Part shown: piece after piece, positions 45,904 to 55,170 of the stretch | Layout of the letters: each line of letters begins with the position of its first letter | How positions within the stretch are numbered: position 1 is the first letter of the stretch | Assembly (NCBI RefSeq): GCF_027941955.1 | Contig: NZ_CP115960.1 | Location: 2,992,501 to 3,056,500 of the forward strand | Reading direction: 5' to 3' | From: Sphingomonas sp. 7/4-4 | Lineage (GTDB): Bacteria; Pseudomonadota; Alphaproteobacteria; Sphingomonadales; Sphingomonadaceae | DNA: 64,000 nt | Made by a program: the position numbers and the translations under genes | The notes under the pieces: model-generated | Database searches by the model: none | Told to the model about the DNA's origin: nothing | The model's input: only the letters and a program-made list of their open reading frames with translations

Positions 45904-46238
45904 CCCAGGTCAACGTGCCCGCAACGAGCAATGGCGGCGGCGTGTCGATGGACACGTCGCGGCTGGCCTCGAAGGAGAATCTCGATGCCGCGGGCAAGCG
46001 CTTCGAGGCGATCTTCGTCGGCATGATGCTCAAGTCGATGCGCACCGCGAGCCTCGGCGAGGGGCTGTTCGACAGCAAGGCGGGCCAGCAATTCCGCGAC
46101 ATGCAGGACCAGCAGCTCGCGCAGAGCATGGCCGCGCACGCGCCGATCGGGATCGGCAAGGCGATGACCGACTTCCTCGCCAAGGCCGCGCCGGTGGAAG
46201 CCGCCGCCGCGCCAACGACTGACGGGAGCACGCCATGA
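45900..46238 (+). CDS. flgJ: Rod-binding protein FlgJ, short form without muramidase
   Basis: A 112-residue protein consisting only of the rod-binding domain: LDAAGKRFEAIFVGMMLKSM, then GLFDSKAGQQFRDMQDQQLA. The C-terminal glucosaminidase domain of enterobacterial FlgJ is missing, as usual in alphaproteobacteria. The separate lytic transglycosylase at 36052-36957 probably takes that role. GTG start overlapping the flgI stop (GTGA). Confidence 0.92.
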   Translation: MTQVNVPATSNGGGVSMDTSRLASKENLDAAGKRFEAIFVGMMLKSMRTASLGEGLFDSKAGQQFRDMQDQQLAQSMAAHAPIGIGKAMTDFLAKAAPVEAAAAPTTDGSTP

Positions 46239-47575
46239 GCGACATGCTGTCGATCGGCGCGTCGAGCCTGCGGGCCTATCAGGCCGCGCTGACAACGACC
46301 TCCGAGAATATCGCCAATGCCGGCAGCGCCGGTTATTCGCGCCGCACCGCGCCGGTGCGCGAAGTTGTGGCGCCCGGCGGGCTGACCACCGGCAACGCGC
46401 AGGGCATGGGCGTGGTCGTCACCGGGATCGCCCGCGCCACCGACATCTACAAGACCGCCGAAGTGCGCACCGCCACCGCCGATCTCGCCAAGACCGAGAC
46501 CGGCGCGACCTGGCTCCAGCGAATCGAGGGTTCGCTGAGCGGCCAGCAACTGGGCGACCGGCTGACCGCCTTCTTCAACGCAGCCAAGGCCGTCGCGGCC
46601 GATCCCGGCTCGCTGGCACCGCGCGCGACGATGCTCGAGGCGGCGTCGAGCGTTGCTTCGTCCTTCGCCGCCACCGGCGCCGCGCTCGACAGCGCGGCCG
46701 AAGATCTCGACGCGAGCGCGGGTGCCGCGACGACGCAGCTCGCCGGGCTCGCCCAGGCGCTGGCCAAGGTCAATTCAGGGCTCGGGCGCTCGTCGGTCGG
46801 AACCAGCGGCCATGCGGCGTTGCTCGATCAGCGCGATCAATTGCTCGAAGAGATGAGCGCGATCACCGATGTCTCGGTGACCACCGATTCGTTCGGCAAA
46901 GCATCGGTGCGGATCGGCGGAGTCGCCGGGCCGGTGCTTGTGGAAGGCGAGAATTCGGGCGCGGTGACCTATGCCCGCAGCGATGCGGGGCTCGTCGCTT
47001 ATGCCGTGCATTTTCAGGGACAGAGCAGCGCGGTGTTCCCGAGCGGAGGCGCGCTGGCAGGCTTCGCCGAGGGCGCGCAGCGGATCGCCGATGCGCATGC
47101 CGAGATCAACCGGCTGGCGACGGCCTTCGCCAATGGCGTCAATGCGGTGCAGGCCGCGGGCGACGACCTGACCGGCACTGCCGGCGCGGCGATGTTCACG
47201 GTGGGCGATCCCGCTTCGAACCTCACGCTGGTGCTCGACGACCCTCGCGGCATCGCCGCCGCGGCGACCGGCGCTGGCGTGCGCGACAACAGCAACCTTG
47301 CCGGGTTCGAGACGCTGCGCAGCTCGGGCCGGTTCGAGGACGGCGTCGCCACGCTGACCACCGCCAACGCCGCCGCGCTTTCGGCGCGTACCACCGTGGC
47401 GCAGGCGCAGTCGGCGATGCGCGATTCGGCGATCGCCGAGCGAACCGCCGCCGTGGGCGTCAATATCGACGAGGAGGCGGTCGACCTGATCCGCTTCCAG
47501 CAGGCCTATCAGGCATCGACCCGCGTGATCCAGGTCGCGCGCGAGACGCTGCAATCCATCCTCGACATCCGGTGA
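46235..47575 (+). CDS. flgK: Hook-filament junction protein FlgK
   Basis: A 446-residue protein. N-terminal SSLRAYQAALTTTSENIANA and GSAGYSRRTAPV; C-terminal NIDEEAVDLIRFQQAYQAST and RVIQVARETLQSILDI. It is on the short side for FlgK, with a reduced central domain, consistent with the short flagellin. ATG overlaps the flgJ stop. Confidence 0.95.
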   Translation: MSDMLSIGASSLRAYQAALTTTSENIANAGSAGYSRRTAPVREVVAPGGLTTGNAQGMGVVVTGIARATDIYKTAEVRTATADLAKTETGATWLQRIEGSLSGQQLGDRLTAFFNAAKAVAADPGSLAPRATMLEAASSVASSFAATGAALDSAAEDLDASAGAATTQLAGLAQALAKVNSGLGRSSVGTSGHAALLDQRDQLLEEMSAITDVSVTTDSFGKASVRIGGVAGPVLVEGENSGAVTYARSDAGLVAYAVHFQGQSSAVFPSGGALAGFAEGAQRIADAHAEINRLATAFANGVNAVQAAGDDLTGTAGAAMFTVGDPASNLTLVLDDPRGIAAAATGAGVRDNSNLAGFETLRSSGRFEDGVATLTTANAAALSARTTVAQAQSAMRDSAIAERTAAVGVNIDEEAVDLIRFQQAYQASTRVIQVARETLQSILDIR

Positions 47576-48480
47576 GCCAGACCATGCGCATAGCCACCTC
47601 GCAAATCTACAACCGCCCCGCCTCGCTGATGACCCAGCTGAGCGCCGAGGCCGACCGGATCCAGACCCAGATTGCCACCGGCAAGCGGATCCAGACCGCG
47701 TCGGAGGATCCGGCGGCATATCTGCGCCTGCAGGGCATTCGGCAGCAGACCGCCGACGACGGCGCCTGGGCCGCCAACATCACCATGGCGCAGGGCCTGC
47801 TCGCGCAGACCGACACCACGCTGGAGAGCGTCGAATCACAGCTCCAGCGCGCACTCGAACTCGCCACGCAGGCGAGCACGGGGACGATGTCGGACACCGA
47901 CCGCAAGGCAGTTGCCGAGGAATTGACGTCGATCCGCGACGCGCTGTTCGGGCTGGCGAATACCAAGGACGTGCGCGGCCAACCGATGTTCGGTGGCGCC
48001 ACGGGCGACACGGCTTATGTCAAAGCGGCCGACGGCACGATCAGCTTCGCCGGCAGCGGCGAACCTTCGCCCATTCCGATCGGCGAAGGTGTCAGCGTCC
48101 AGAGCAGCGTGACCGGCACCCGCGCCTTCGGGAACGGCGCCAGCGATATGTTCGCCATACTGGGCGACTTCGCCGCGGCATTGGAGGCGGGTGGTGACGT
48201 CAAGGCGGCAGGCAATGCCGCGCTGGACGGGATCAACGCCTCGCTGGGAAGCGTATCGCTCGCCCGGACTTCGGCCGGCGCGCGCGCGGCACGGCTCGAG
48301 CTCGACGCCGATCGCATCGTCGATGCCGGCGAGGCTCGCGAATCCGCGCGCAAGGACCTGGAGGATACCGACATCACCACTGCGGTGACCGAGCTCCAGA
48401 AGACGTTGACGATCCTGCAGGCGACACAGGCGAGCTTCACCAAGCTCACCAGCCTGTCGCTGTTCGACTATCTGCGCTGA
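47572..48480 (+). CDS. flgL: Hook-filament junction protein FlgL
   Basis: About 302 residues. Flagellin-like N-terminal helix RIATSQIYNRPASLMTQLSA and GKRIQTASEDPAAYLRLQGI, and C-terminal ITTAVTELQKTLTILQATQA. GTG at 47572 overlaps the flgK stop and suggests translational coupling; ATG at 47584 is an alternative giving a start MRIATS. It ends the flgB operon. Confidence 0.93.
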   Translation: MSQTMRIATSQIYNRPASLMTQLSAEADRIQTQIATGKRIQTASEDPAAYLRLQGIRQQTADDGAWAANITMAQGLLAQTDTTLESVESQLQRALELATQASTGTMSDTDRKAVAEELTSIRDALFGLANTKDVRGQPMFGGATGDTAYVKAADGTISFAGSGEPSPIPIGEGVSVQSSVTGTRAFGNGASDMFAILGDFAAALEAGGDVKAAGNAALDGINASLGSVSLARTSAGARAARLELDADRIVDAGEARESARKDLEDTDITTAVTELQKTLTILQATQASFTKLTSLSLFDYLR

Positions 48481-48516
48481 TACCGTGCGGCGGCGCGCAT
48501 TTTTCGCGCTTTTCCG

Positions 48517-48544
48517 CTGAAGGACACGGCGAAGCGGTCGTTTA
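48517..48544 (+). promoter_or_regulatory. Sigma-28 (FliA) promoter of motA-motB
   Basis: CTGAAGG, 13 bases, GTCGTTTA, in the gap between flgL and motA. Spacing equals the fliC, fliD and flgM sites. The start of transcription would be near 48551, which puts the ATG at 48550 outside the message and supports ATG 48589 as the motA start. Confidence 0.65.
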
Positions 48545-48588
48545 CCAATATGAGTGCCGGTGCACGGACACGGGGGAAGTTTAGTCGC

Positions 48589-49452
48589 ATGTTTGTGTTG
48601 ATCGGCTTTGTCGTCCTCATCGCGATGGTCTTCGGCGGGTTCGTCATCACCGGCGGCGCACTCGGCCCCGTGATGCACGCGATCCCGCACGAGATGCTGA
48701 TCATCGGCGGCGCGGCCCTGGGCGCGCTCATCATCGGCAATTCGATGAAGGAGCTGAAGGCGCTGGGCGGCGGCTTCATGAAGGTCATCAAGGGCCCGAA
48801 ATACAAGAAGCAGGACTATCTCGACACGATCTTCCTCGTCTCCAAGCTGATGAAGATGCTGCGGACCGAAGGCCCGATCGCACTCGAGCCGCATGTCGAG
48901 GATCCCAAATCCTCGGCGATCTTCGCCGAATATCCCCGGCTGCTGGCCGATCACACGCTGATCAACCTGATCACCGATACGCTGCGCCTCGTCGTCGTCT
49001 CGTCGGGCACGCTCGACGTGCACGCCGTGGAAGAAGTGATGGATAATGCGATCAAGACGCATCACCACGAAGTGCAGGGGCCACAGACAACGCTGCAGAG
49101 CCTCGCCGACGCGCTGCCCGCGCTCGGCATCGTCGCGGCGGTGCTCGGCGTGGTGAAGACGATGGGCTCGATCGACAAGCCGCCGACGATCCTCGGCGCG
49201 ATGATCGGCTCGGCGCTGGTCGGCACCTTTCTCGGCGTGCTGCTCGCCTACGGCATCGTCGGGCCGCTCGCGACCCGGCTCCAGCAAGTGATCGATGCCG
49301 ACGGGGCGATCTATCACACGGTCAAGCAGATCATCATCGCCTCGCTCCACGGACACCCGCAGCCCTTGGTGATCGAAGCCGCGCGCTCGGGCATCGCTTA
49401 TTCGAACCAGCCGGGCTTCGGCGAGGTCTTCGACGGCCTAAGGGGCCGGTAA
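48589..49452 (+). CDS. motA: Flagellar stator protein MotA
   Basis: A 287-residue protein with four membrane segments: MFVLIGFVVLIAMVFGGFVI at the N-terminus and ALPALGIVAAVLGVVKTMG with GSALVGTFLGVLLAYGIVGP for segments 3-4. The cytoplasmic loop between segments 2 and 3 carries the charged residues that face FliG. The start at 48589 gives the canonical N-terminus and has a GGGGAAG ribosome site; a frame open to 48550 adds 13 poorly matching residues. Confidence 0.94.
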   Translation: MFVLIGFVVLIAMVFGGFVITGGALGPVMHAIPHEMLIIGGAALGALIIGNSMKELKALGGGFMKVIKGPKYKKQDYLDTIFLVSKLMKMLRTEGPIALEPHVEDPKSSAIFAEYPRLLADHTLINLITDTLRLVVVSSGTLDVHAVEEVMDNAIKTHHHEVQGPQTTLQSLADALPALGIVAAVLGVVKTMGSIDKPPTILGAMIGSALVGTFLGVLLAYGIVGPLATRLQQVIDADGAIYHTVKQIIIASLHGHPQPLVIEAARSGIAYSNQPGFGEVFDGLRGR

Positions 49453-50409
49453 GTGGCGGCGCGCGCTCCGCATGGGAGCAACCAGCCGCCGAAGATCATC
49501 GTCAAGAAGATCTTCGTCGAGGGCCATGGCGGGCATCACGGCGGCGCCTGGAAGGTGGCCTATGCCGACTTCGTGACCGCGATGATGGCGTTCTTCCTAT
49601 TGCTCTGGCTGCTCGGCGCGACCACCGAGAAGCAGCGCAAGGCGCTGGCCGATTATTTCGCGCCGACATTGATCGACTTCAAGCAGAACAGTGCCGGTTC
49701 GAACGGGCTGCTGGGCGGCGATTCGATCAATTCGCGCGACAATTATCCCAGCAAGGCCGCGCAGACCGGTACCCGTTCGATGACGATCCCGGCCGGCGCG
49801 ATCGGCGGCAATGACGTCGGCACCGGAGAGAAGGGCACGCTCAAGGAGCAGCGCGCCCTGACCCAGCAGGATCAGAAGAACTTCAGCGAGACCGCGAAGA
49901 AGATCCAGGCCAAGATGCGCTCGCGCCCGGGGCTGGCCAAGCTCGCCAACCATATCCGCTTCGTCGCGACGCGCGACGGCATGCGCATCGACCTGCTCGA
50001 CGACGCCAATTATTCGATGTTCGATCTGGGCACGACAGCTCTGGTGCCCGATGCCAGCGCGCTGATCGGCACGATCGCCGAGACGATCGCTGACATGGAG
50101 AACCCGATCATGATCCGCGGCCATACCGACAGCCTCGGCTATGGCGACCCGCGCAACATGAACAACTGGATGCTGTCGAGCGGCCGCGCCGAAGCGACGC
50201 GGCGGCGCCTGTCCGGCGGCGGCGTGCCCGAGATGCGCTTCGAGCGGATCGAAGGCGTCGCCGACCGCGAGCCGCTGATCGTCGACACCCCCACCGACCC
50301 GCGCAACCGCCGCGTCTCGATCACCCTGCTGTTCCGCCGGATCATGGACCAGGACAAGAACGAGCGCTTCGGCCGGGGCCCGCGGCCGCAGGCGATCGCC
50401 GCACGCTAA
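49453..50409 (+). CDS. motB: Flagellar stator protein MotB
   Basis: A 318-residue protein. The membrane segment WKVAYADFVTAMMAFFLLLW holds the proton-binding Asp39. The C-terminal OmpA-like peptidoglycan-binding domain has IMIRGHTDSLGYGD and NNWMLSSGRAEATRRRL. GTG start immediately after the motA stop. It anchors the stator to the cell wall. The TonB receptor gene converges only ten bases downstream. Confidence 0.95.
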   Translation: MAARAPHGSNQPPKIIVKKIFVEGHGGHHGGAWKVAYADFVTAMMAFFLLLWLLGATTEKQRKALADYFAPTLIDFKQNSAGSNGLLGGDSINSRDNYPSKAAQTGTRSMTIPAGAIGGNDVGTGEKGTLKEQRALTQQDQKNFSETAKKIQAKMRSRPGLAKLANHIRFVATRDGMRIDLLDDANYSMFDLGTTALVPDASALIGTIAETIADMENPIMIRGHTDSLGYGDPRNMNNWMLSSGRAEATRRRLSGGGVPEMRFERIEGVADREPLIVDTPTDPRNRRVSITLLFRRIMDQDKNERFGRGPRPQAIAAR

Positions 50410-50418
50410 GGCGGCCGG

Positions 50419-53400
50419 TTAGAAGAACTGCTTGCGGATGCTGAGCCGAACGATGCGTCCGGTAGGATCGAGCAGGTTTGGCTCATAAGCAGGCGGCGTA
50501 TCGCCATTCTCGTCGGTCACGCGCTGTCGCGCATCAAACAGATTGTCGACGCGGAAGCTGATGCGCGTACCGCGCAACCACGGATGCCTGAGCAGCAGAT
50601 TCAGTTGCTGGTTCAGGTCGACCTGCGCGGTCAGGCCAACCTTGGCGAGGCTGCCGAAGTTCAACCGGTCGCTACTGCCGAGCACGCCCGTGGTGACCTC
50701 GCTGCCGCTCTGCCAGCTCCCGTCGAGGCGGAAGCGCAGGCCGTCGCGCTGGATGCCGCTCTGGATTTCGATCTTGTGCGCCGGCGTGCCGCCGTTGCTG
50801 CCTTTGGCCGCGCCGTTCAGATAATCCATGACGGGCAGTCCGGCGCGGATGAGGCGCTCATCCTTGAACACCCAGGTGTGATAGGCGCTGAACTGGATCA
50901 GATTGCCGCCGAACCCGCCACGACCGCCGCCGCCGCCAAAACCGCGACCACCGCCGCCGGAGCCGCCCGGGCCAAAGCGCCGGGGACCCTGGTTCTGACC
51001 ATCGCCCGGTGTGGCGCCCTGCCCCTGCGACGGCGCCTGATCGGCACCCTGGCCCTGCGGCTGCGGCTGACCCTGTCCTTGCTGACTTTGACCCTGTCCT
51101 TGGCCCTGGCCCTGACGGCGCTGGTTGCCGCCGAACAGGCTCTGTTGCTGGCCAAGGCGGCGGAACTGCTCGAGTTGCGCTGTCATCTCGGGCGGCAGCG
51201 GCTGGCCGGTGCGGCGCGATTCGGCCATCGCCGCCTGGAAGGCGGTGCGGCGCTCCTGCATCCGCTTCTGCGCCGGCGACGAGATCGGCAGGAACAGGTT
51301 GAAGCCCCATTTCAATTGCGATTGTTCGGCGCGGGCGAAATTGACCGGGCGATAGTCGATGCTCAACAATTGGCCGTCGGCATCGCGCACGAAGCGATCG
51401 GGGAAGGCCGCTTCGATCTCCGCGGTCGCGCCGGGGAAATTCTCGTCCGAATTGCGCGTGCGCTGGCTGGTATAGTCCGCGCTGAGGGTGAGATTGGTCT
51501 CGGTGAACGGCCGGATGTTCAGCCCCGCCTTGAACACGTGCCGGCTGTCGGCACGCAATGCCGGATTGCCGCCGGTGATCGTCGTGATGTCGACGCTTTC
51601 GCCGCGGACATAATCGAACACGCGGACATTGGGGGTGATCACCAGCGGGTTGCCCAGCGCTTGCGCCGTCGGCGGATTGCTGTCCTGCGTCCAGCTCACC
51701 ACTGCGCGGATCGGAGCGATCGGCGACCAGTTGAAACCATAACCGGTGGTGACGAGGCGGCCGAAATCGGAGAACTGCTCGACTTCGAAATTGGCGTTGA
51801 CCGAAAGATCGCCGATCGCGTCGAGCACGGCGAGGCGGCGGCTCGCGATCGGCAGGTTGATATTGCCCCGCACGGCGGCGCTGTCGCGCGAGATGTCGGC
51901 CCGGCTGACGATCCCGCGGCGGAAGCTGTCGCTGGAAAAGTCGCTGGTCGTTCCCGAGACGCGGACGGTGACGTTCGCATCGCCGGCAGGAAGCTTGAAC
52001 AGCGCGCCATTGGTCATCAGGTCGATCTTGCCGATGCCGTTGCGCGAATTGGCGGTGTCGAACGGACGGCTGCGGATCAGGCTGGCCGGAATCGCGGCAA
52101 AGGGATTGAAAGTTGCGTCATTGGCAGTGAGCAGCGCCTGCATTGCCACCGGATCGACGCCGCCGTCGGTGAACGACTGAGTCGTATTGAGATTATAGCT
52201 GCCCTGGAACGACCAGTTCCAATTCGCCGCCCAGGGCGTGCCGTCGCCATTGAGGTTCAGCCCGAGATTGGCGCCTCGTGCGCTGTTGGAGCGGGTCAGC
52301 GGCGATTGATCGCCGACATAACGAAGCACCTGCGTATCGCGCGCGAAGGGCGAGAAGGGGTTGCCCGTGGGCAGCCGCAAGGTGACGCCCGGAAGCCCGA
52401 GCAGCGACTGGCTCTCGCTTCCCGACAGCTCCATCGTGGCGGATGCCTTGATCTTGTCCGACAGCGGCCGCACGTAAACGGCGTTGACCTGCAGATTCTT
52501 CTGGGGACTCACCAGCGTGCGATAAGGCGTGACGTTGGTGACGTTGGGCTGGTTGGCGGTGCCCACGAAGGCGCCCAGGCCTTGGGCTCCGCCGGCCGCG
52601 GCAGCAGGAACGCCCGCCTCCGTGACCATGCCTCCGGCGGCCGCGCTCAGCGCCGGATCGATTTCGTTGCTGATCAGGCCGGTGATGGGATCGATATGCG
52701 CGATACCGGCGATATTGCCGCGGGTGTCGAACAGCGAACTGCCTGCGCGCGAGACGCCGCGCTCGCTCTCGAGGATGCCCGACGACTGATCATATGTGAC
52801 GTCGAGCGACAGGCGATCGTTGCGCCGGATCTTGTCGAGCTTGGCGTCCGCCTTGACCCCGGCATTGCCGCCTGCGGTGGGCATACGTCCTTCCAACTGG
52901 TTAGTGAGCGCCATGAAGCGGTTCCGCAGGACGAAGTTGATCACCTTCTGCGTGGCGCTGTAGCCGTAGCGGAGCGCGACTTCCTCGGGCAGGATATCGA
53001 TGCGCTCGATCGCCTCGGTCGGCAGCCCGCGAACCTCGGCCATGGTGGCGCGGCGGCCGCTGAGCAGGACCACCGGCTGTTCGTCGCCGCGGCCCGAACC
53101 GCTGCCGAGCTGCGCCGCAAGCTGGCCGAGCAGTTCGGAGACGTCGGAGGCACCGAACGCACGGATGTCGGCGGGATTGAGCTGGACCTCGGGCTTGATG
53201 TCTCCGGGTACCGCGCCGCGCAGCTCGCCGGTGACGACGATTTCGTCGCCCGTGGCATCGGGCTCTTCCTGTGCGGGCGGCTGGGTGGGACCACCCTGCG
53301 CCGGAGCCGCCTGCCCCGGAGCGGAGGAATCAGCCTGGGGCAGAGCCGGCGCCGGAGGGACCGCAGGCGTCGTCTGACCCTGCGCCTGTGCCATCGGCGC

Positions 53401-53445
53401 CGCGCCGACCATCAACGCGGCAGCCGCGCAACCCCATTTCAACAT
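50419..53445 (-). CDS. TonB-dependent receptor with Gln/Gly-rich insert
   Basis: A 1008-residue protein. Signal peptide AAAALMVGAAPMAQAQ, a Pro/Ala-rich linker, then the TonB box EIVVTGELRG. The plug domain has RAFGASDVSELLGQLAAQLG and GLPTEAIERIDILPEEVALR. The barrel ends in IRKQFF. At about residues 770-850 lies a low-complexity stretch, first Gln/Gly repeats and then a Gly/Arg-rich run, inside an otherwise normal barrel. The ATG at 53445 starts the signal peptide. Substrate unknown; there is no co-directed enzyme gene beside it. Confidence 0.9.
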   Translation of the reverse strand: MLKWGCAAAALMVGAAPMAQAQGQTTPAVPPAPALPQADSSAPGQAAPAQGGPTQPPAQEEPDATGDEIVVTGELRGAVPGDIKPEVQLNPADIRAFGASDVSELLGQLAAQLGSGSGRGDEQPVVLLSGRRATMAEVRGLPTEAIERIDILPEEVALRYGYSATQKVINFVLRNRFMALTNQLEGRMPTAGGNAGVKADAKLDKIRRNDRLSLDVTYDQSSGILESERGVSRAGSSLFDTRGNIAGIAHIDPITGLISNEIDPALSAAAGGMVTEAGVPAAAAGGAQGLGAFVGTANQPNVTNVTPYRTLVSPQKNLQVNAVYVRPLSDKIKASATMELSGSESQSLLGLPGVTLRLPTGNPFSPFARDTQVLRYVGDQSPLTRSNSARGANLGLNLNGDGTPWAANWNWSFQGSYNLNTTQSFTDGGVDPVAMQALLTANDATFNPFAAIPASLIRSRPFDTANSRNGIGKIDLMTNGALFKLPAGDANVTVRVSGTTSDFSSDSFRRGIVSRADISRDSAAVRGNINLPIASRRLAVLDAIGDLSVNANFEVEQFSDFGRLVTTGYGFNWSPIAPIRAVVSWTQDSNPPTAQALGNPLVITPNVRVFDYVRGESVDITTITGGNPALRADSRHVFKAGLNIRPFTETNLTLSADYTSQRTRNSDENFPGATAEIEAAFPDRFVRDADGQLLSIDYRPVNFARAEQSQLKWGFNLFLPISSPAQKRMQERRTAFQAAMAESRRTGQPLPPEMTAQLEQFRRLGQQQSLFGGNQRRQGQGQGQGQSQQGQGQPQPQGQGADQAPSQGQGATPGDGQNQGPRRFGPGGSGGGGRGFGGGGGRGGFGGNLIQFSAYHTWVFKDERLIRAGLPVMDYLNGAAKGSNGGTPAHKIEIQSGIQRDGLRFRLDGSWQSGSEVTTGVLGSSDRLNFGSLAKVGLTAQVDLNQQLNLLLRHPWLRGTRISFRVDNLFDARQRVTDENGDTPPAYEPNLLDPTGRIVRLSIRKQFF

Positions 53446-53552
53446 TACCGTCTCACTCCCTCGACCGGCGCGCTCCCGCATTGCGGATGCGCATCCCGTC
53501 GTTCGCTACAGGCGACTTGTCGCAGAATTGTGCCAGGGATCGGGGAAAGTGT

Positions 53553-53572
53553 GGCGCCGCCGAAGCGGCGCC
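53553..53572 (-). terminator. Hairpin downstream of tRNA-Leu
   Basis: On the minus strand GGCGCCGC and GCGGCGCC form a perfect 8-base stem closed by a TTCG tetraloop, 11 bases after the tRNA 3' end. Only a weak T-tract follows (ACTTTCC), so it may act as a processing or termination stem. Confidence 0.55.
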
Positions 53573-53583
53573 TCTCAGGTTTC

Positions 53584-53670
53584 TGGTGCGGTCGAGAAGA
53601 CTCGAACTTCCACGGCCTTTCGGCCACAACGACCTCAACGTTGCGCGTCTACCAGTTCCGCCACGACCGC
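53584..53670 (-). tRNA. tRNA-Leu (anticodon GAG)
   Basis: An 87-base class II tRNA on the minus strand including an encoded CCA. The acceptor stem is GCGGTCG/CGACCGC. The anticodon arm CAACG-TTGAGGT-CGTTG gives anticodon GAG. A long variable arm (GTGGCC-GAAA-GGCCGT) is typical of leucine tRNAs, and the T arm contains GTTCGAGTC. Confidence 0.97.
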
Positions 53671-53841
53671 ACGTGAAACTCGCCGGGAGGTCCCCGGCGT
53701 CTGGTAAGGCGCGGCCCCTAGCAAAGCGTTCGGGGGCATGCAAGCCACCCGCGCACGCTTTCGCGTAATCCGTTTCCGCTTTGCCGAAACAACAGTAAGG
53801 CGGCGGCCCGCCATGTTGCTCTCCCCGCCCTAACCGCCGAG

Positions 53842-55170
53842 ATGCGCCGCATCCTCGCCCTTGCGTGGCCGGTGGTGCTGACCAGCCTCAACTGGACGAT
53901 CCTGCACGTGACCGATGTCGCGGTGGTCGGACTGGTGAGCACGAGCGAGGCGGCGGCATTGGGCGCGAGCCGATCGCTCACCTTTCCCGGCATCGTCGTG
54001 GGGCTCGGCTGGCTGACCGGGATCCTCGTCTATGTCTCGCGCGCCGACGGCGCCGGCGATCTGCGCGAGACCGGACGCGTATTCCATCAGGGCATGCTGC
54101 TTGCGCTGATGCTGGGGCTGGCTAGCGGCCTGGCGCTGTTCCTGTGGCCCGAGCCGATGCTGCTCGGTCTCGGCGTCGCGCGGGGCACCGCGCCCGCGGC
54201 GGCGGACGTGGTGCAGGTGATGGCGCTCGCTTATCCGTTTCAGCTGATCATCGTCGCGGCGAGCTTCTTTCTCGAGGGTGTTAGCCGGCCGCGGCGGGTG
54301 ACCGTGGTCAATTTGTCGATCCTGCCGCTCAATGCCGTGCTGGCCTGGGTGCTCGCTACCGGCCAGCTGGGACTGCCGGTGATGGGCGCGGTCGGCGCGG
54401 CGCTGGCGACTGCAATCGCATCGGCGATCGGCGCAGTCGGGATGGTCGTCGCCGCCTGGACGCTGCCGCGCGCCGGCCAGCGCGGCGTGCACGATCTGAG
54501 CGAGCTGGGAAGCCGCGAATCCTGGGCGGGCGCGCTGCGGCTCGCGCATTTCGGGCTGGTGCCGGCGATCGCCTCCGGGCTCGAGCTGATCGGCTTCGCG
54601 ATCCTGATCGCGCTCTCGACCCAGCTCGGGACCACGACCGCGCATGCTTTCCAGATCGTCTTCTCGATCCACAACGTCACCTTCGCGGTGGCGCTGGGAT
54701 TGGGATCGGCGGCCGGCGTGCGCGTCGGCAACGCAGTGGGCGAAGGCGTGCCCGAACAGGGAGGAAGGCGGACGGCGATCGCGGCGATGCTGGCGGCGCT
54801 GGCAACGGGCATATTGTCGCTGCTGCTGATTGCCTTGGCCTTGCCCGTAGTCGCGATATTCCCCGCGACCGAGCCGGTGCATCGCCTCGCCGCGGCGATG
54901 CTGGTTCTATGGGCGCCGTTCATCCTGTTCGACGGCGTGCAGGTGGTCTTCGTCTATGCGCTGCGCTCGCTGGGCGATCAGGTGGTGGCGGGCGTCAACG
55001 GGATTATCGCCTTCTTCGTCATCACCGGCGGTGTCGGCGTGCTGCTGGTGCACGGCGGCTATGGGCCGAACGGCCTCGTCCTCGCATCGGGACTGGGAAT
55101 GGTCGCGGCCGCGCTGTTGCACGGCCTGCGGCTCGGCTGGGTCAGCCGCCGATCTCGCTCGCGAAGCTGA
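53842..55170 (+). CDS. MATE family multidrug/Na+ antiporter
   Basis: A 442-residue membrane protein with about 12 hydrophobic segments in two repeated halves. Family-like blocks include [40 protein letters not shown] and the second-half [29 protein letters not shown]. It exports cationic or planar compounds using Na+ or H+. The 3' end overlaps the convergent DUF3426 gene by 29 bases. Confidence 0.92.
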   Translation: MRRILALAWPVVLTSLNWTILHVTDVAVVGLVSTSEAAALGASRSLTFPGIVVGLGWLTGILVYVSRADGAGDLRETGRVFHQGMLLALMLGLASGLALFLWPEPMLLGLGVARGTAPAAADVVQVMALAYPFQLIIVAASFFLEGVSRPRRVTVVNLSILPLNAVLAWVLATGQLGLPVMGAVGAALATAIASAIGAVGMVVAAWTLPRAGQRGVHDLSELGSRESWAGALRLAHFGLVPAIASGLELIGFAILIALSTQLGTTTAHAFQIVFSIHNVTFAVALGLGSAAGVRVGNAVGEGVPEQGGRRTAIAAMLAALATGILSLLLIALALPVVAIFPATEPVHRLAAAMLVLWAPFILFDGVQVVFVYALRSLGDQVVAGVNGIIAFFVITGGVGVLLVHGGYGPNGLVLASGLGMVAAALLHGLRLGWVSRRSRSRS

